Below are positions 62,108 through 64,000 of a stretch of DNA of 64,000 nt, piece by piece. How positions within the stretch are numbered: position 1 is the stretch's first letter; every line of letters starts with the position of its first letter. Both the position numbers and the translations under genes were made by a program. This stretch comes from Arthrobacter sp. TMP15 (GTDB lineage Bacteria > Actinomycetota > Actinomycetes > Actinomycetales > Micrococcaceae): positions 2,108,001 through 2,172,000 of the forward strand of contig NZ_CP154262.1 of NCBI RefSeq assembly GCF_039529835.1. Reading direction: 5' to 3'. The notes beneath the pieces were generated by a model. That model saw nothing but the letters and a program-made list of their open reading frames with translations. It had not been told where the DNA came from and made no database searches.

Positions 62108-62312
62108 TCCTCACCAAAAATTTGAAATCCAGAACTAGTCTGGCCCGATTCAAGCAACTGCTGCGAGCCTTAGTCTCTCGCCTCAATTATGCCTAGCCAT
62201 GGTGGAACGGCCTGCCTCAATAGCCCCAAATTCTCGAGGGTGCACCACCTTCCTGTGGTGGCGCCAAGGACCGCTCGGGAGGCCCCTGATGAACCATGTA
62301 GCCGTCAATGAG

Positions 62313-62786
62313 CTAACTCTGGGATGTTGGACCGTGATTACCACTGATGGCTGGTTCCCAGTCTTGCCATTTGACCACCAATTTGCTCGCTTCGAGGAAA
62401 TCATCGAAGTCAGCCTTGACGCTGGGGCAGTATGCATTTGCAGCAGCGCCAGCAAAGATAACCGCATCCTTCTGCGACGTCCCGTTTACAGGATTTGAAA
62501 TACCAGTGACCCAGTCTGTGACCGTCAGGCTTCCGTTCCCTACGACTGTACAGAAGCTATCAGTCATGCGTTCGATGACCCGGGTATCAGTGGCCACGTC
62601 GTATGGGTCACTGGTCACCACGTTATTCTCGGCCAGATAAAGAGAAGCCCAGCGTAGCTTCTCCGTAGCACTGCCTTGGGATGGATCATAGGGCACCGAT
62701 AGCACGACGTCTTCGGACTCGGATCCACATGATGCCAAGGAAAGTGAAAAGACAGCGATAGCTACAGCGGAGACAAACTTATTCAT
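62313..62786 (-). CDS. Small lipoprotein of unknown function
   Basis: A 157-aa exported protein. The signal peptide MNKFVSAVAIAVFSLSL ends in lipobox LASC (Cys20 or so), predicting lipid attachment. The mature part has two cysteines (DSFCTVVGNG and NAYCPSVKADF), likely a disulfide, and no known motif. Base composition is more AT-rich than the backbone. ATG at 62786; the earlier frame to 62816 is rejected because the signal peptide fits best here. It lies outside the integrase end and could belong to the element or to older foreign DNA. Confidence 0.75.
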   Translation of the reverse strand: MNKFVSAVAIAVFSLSLASCGSESEDVVLSVPYDPSQGSATEKLRWASLYLAENNVVTSDPYDVATDTRVIERMTDSFCTVVGNGSLTVTDWVTGISNPVNGTSQKDAVIFAGAAANAYCPSVKADFDDFLEASKLVVKWQDWEPAISGNHGPTSQS

Positions 62787-63307
62787 TGGGAACCCATTTT
62801 CTTCAGCGTCAAGCATGGAGATTGTTACAGGGAAAAGCCACCTGGCATCTCACCCGGCCCGAATCGCTTGTAGACTCAGAAATCATAAACCCTGCTGTGT
62901 TGTAACGATATATCCTTGTCGATTTGACCGACCGATGTGCGGTGATGTGATAAATGTCGTCGTTCGCGATATTCACGATGAATTCCGCTCTATGACATGG
63001 CGGACCCTGTTATTGGCCGTTTTCGACAGATATATAGTGAATCTGTATCAACATCAGTATTTCGCCTCGCAGTATCAGAGCCTTCATTCGTTGGACTGCA
63101 TTGAATGCGCAGGTCGTCTGCAAAGTTGTTTAGCTAGTTTTGATGCCACCGAGGTTGAGTGCGCGGTCCGAATAGTTGCGGACTGTGAGGGTGGCTTTGG
63201 CAATGAGTTCTTAATCGGCTGACCGTAAACTCGTCCCGTAAGACGATCCTTCGTCCAAGACTCTGAATGTGGTCGCCGCGTGGTGAACCATGTCCAGAGT
63301 CCCGATC
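62787..63307. other. AT-rich intergenic region
   Basis: About 520 nt. An open frame on the plus strand (62815-63222) and one on the minus strand (63084-63368) overlap each other, and neither shows domains, a good ribosome site or a convincing start. I treat the region as non-coding or as a worn mobile-element remnant. Confidence 0.4.
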
Positions 63308-64000
63308 CTACGGATGCCTCTGACACGATTGCGATGGGCAAGGCTCGTTTTCCAGATATACCCGCCAAAGCAACATGGAAAAAAGCAGCTTAACAGACTT
63401 GTTTCTATTTAGAATCTGTTGTTCTTTTTGGGAATTTCCAATATTAGTCACAATGCAATCAACTATTCCCCTGAATAATGCACTAGCCATTACCAGCACT
63501 CCAATGAGTGACCACACAAATGATCCACTAATAATTTTCACTATTTGGCTTAATATCGGAATGGACTCATATAGATCCTTAAATCGCCATTGATCCGGTA
63601 CAATAAAGGCGGAAGCTACCACTGCTGCGACCACGAGTGAAATAGATATTATTAGACTTCGACTTTGCTTCCACACAGTCCCACTAACTGGCGTAATTCT
63701 TCGTGCCCACGGCAGAGACCTTGCAAAAACCCAGCCCGCATATCCAAACGCAATTGGAGACAATAGGCCCATAAACCAATTTGTTATAGGTATATAATCG
63801 AATGCCGGATCTAAATTAATACGATGAAATATCAGAGCAAGCAGAGCTAGCACTACCGACAAAAACACGGGAAGGGCCACATCCCTCCACATACGCAAAT
63901 CACTTCTCGGCACTTCTACGTAGGCCAGAATCTTCCGCAACTTGCCACCGCATTCGACGGATGCATCAATTCTACTTTCAAGTTCTCTCCCTTTTTTATC
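63308..64000 (-). CDS. Four-TM membrane protein, 5' end outside window
   Basis: A hydrophobic protein with four likely membrane segments (seen in DVALPVFLSVVLALLALIF, WFMGLLSPIAFGYAGWVFA, SLIISISLVVAAVVASAFIV, and SLIGVLVMASALFRGIV). The C-terminus is short and basic. The frame stays open to the window edge (GRELESRIDASVECGGKLRKI precedes the first candidate start), so the true start may lie beyond 64000. AT-rich codons suggest transfer. Function unknown. Confidence 0.65.
   Translation of the reverse strand, partial: DKKGRELESRIDASVECGGKLRKILAYVEVPRSDLRMWRDVALPVFLSVVLALLALIFHRINLDPAFDYIPITNWFMGLLSPIAFGYAGWVFARSLPWARRITPVSGTVWKQSRSLIISISLVVAAVVASAFIVPDQWRFKDLYESIPILSQIVKIISGSFVWSLIGVLVMASALFRGIVDCIVTNIGNSQKEQQILNRNKSVKLLFSMLLWRVYLENEPCPSQSCQRHP

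Noticed and set aside
62108-62312. Search for a second copy of the tRNA-Arg 3' end as right attachment site
   Set aside because: Only short accidental matches such as GGTGCACCA were found, too short to call an attachment site.
62815-63222. 135-codon plus-strand open frame near the right end
   Set aside because: Cys-rich, no domain, overlaps an equally unsupported minus-strand frame; possibly a transposase shadow but no transposase motif was seen.

Overview
The window looks like the chromosome of a Micrococcaceae actinobacterium close to Arthrobacter. I infer this from the actinobacterial protein types (MgtA/PimB-like glycosyltransferase, mycothiol-type DsbA protein, paired ClpP1/ClpP2, Nei1, glutamate-type RpiB, EttA, group II truncated globin). 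Gene order also follows, from memory, the Mycobacterium tuberculosis block Rv2457c-Rv2478c (clpX, clpP2, clpP1, tig, nei, rpiB, pepN, glbO, thioesterase, ettA, ssb). No species can be named from the sequence alone.

Region 1 (1-22770) is housekeeping backbone. It holds ugd and a GT4 mannosyltransferase; the DsbA-like protein; the ClpXP1P2 protease and trigger factor; tRNA-Pro and tRNA-Gly; a Nei glycosylase with a 15-bp minisatellite in its coding sequence; RpiB; two related membrane proteins; PepN; OsmC and MscS proteins; truncated globin; two thioesterases; EttA; a lipoprotein; and SSB. It ends at tRNA-Arg (22771-22846).

Region 2 (about 22847-62107) is foreign DNA placed directly behind the tRNA-Arg 3' end, interpreted as an integrative conjugative element. 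Its left part (23598-37922) is a defence island with two converging operons. The plus-strand operon encodes a MORC/GHKL ATPase, a Z1-domain ATPase, a PD-(D/E)XK (DUF4420) nuclease, an AIPR protein and a C5-cytosine methyltransferase. The minus-strand operon starts at a strong promoter overlapped by an 11-bp palindrome. It encodes a 75-aa protein, a second GHKL-type ATPase, an unknown 288-aa protein, a DUF6339-like protein and an HNH nuclease with a zinc ribbon. This second operon is the best candidate for an undescribed system.

The rest of the element (38722-62107) carries a DUF4192 protein, an NrdH-like redoxin, a MobF relaxase-helicase with a zinc-finger/coiled-coil partner, an FRG-domain protein with 63-bp internal repeats, a second SSB and an ArdC-type antirestriction protein. 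It also carries a minimal Gram-positive type IV secretion operon: DUF4913, TraG/VirD4 coupling protein, VirB4-type ATPase, SCO6880-family protein, VirB6-like protein, a small membrane protein, an NlpC/P60 hydrolase and a VirB8/TcpC-like protein. At the right end are a sigma-like regulator, two small regulators, an excisionase and a tyrosine integrase. No right attachment site was found.

Region 3 (62108-64000) is AT-rich and holds a lipoprotein and a membrane protein cut by the window edge. It may still be foreign DNA, so the element's right boundary is unresolved.

All domain calls rest on motifs read by eye and recalled family features; no database search was run.
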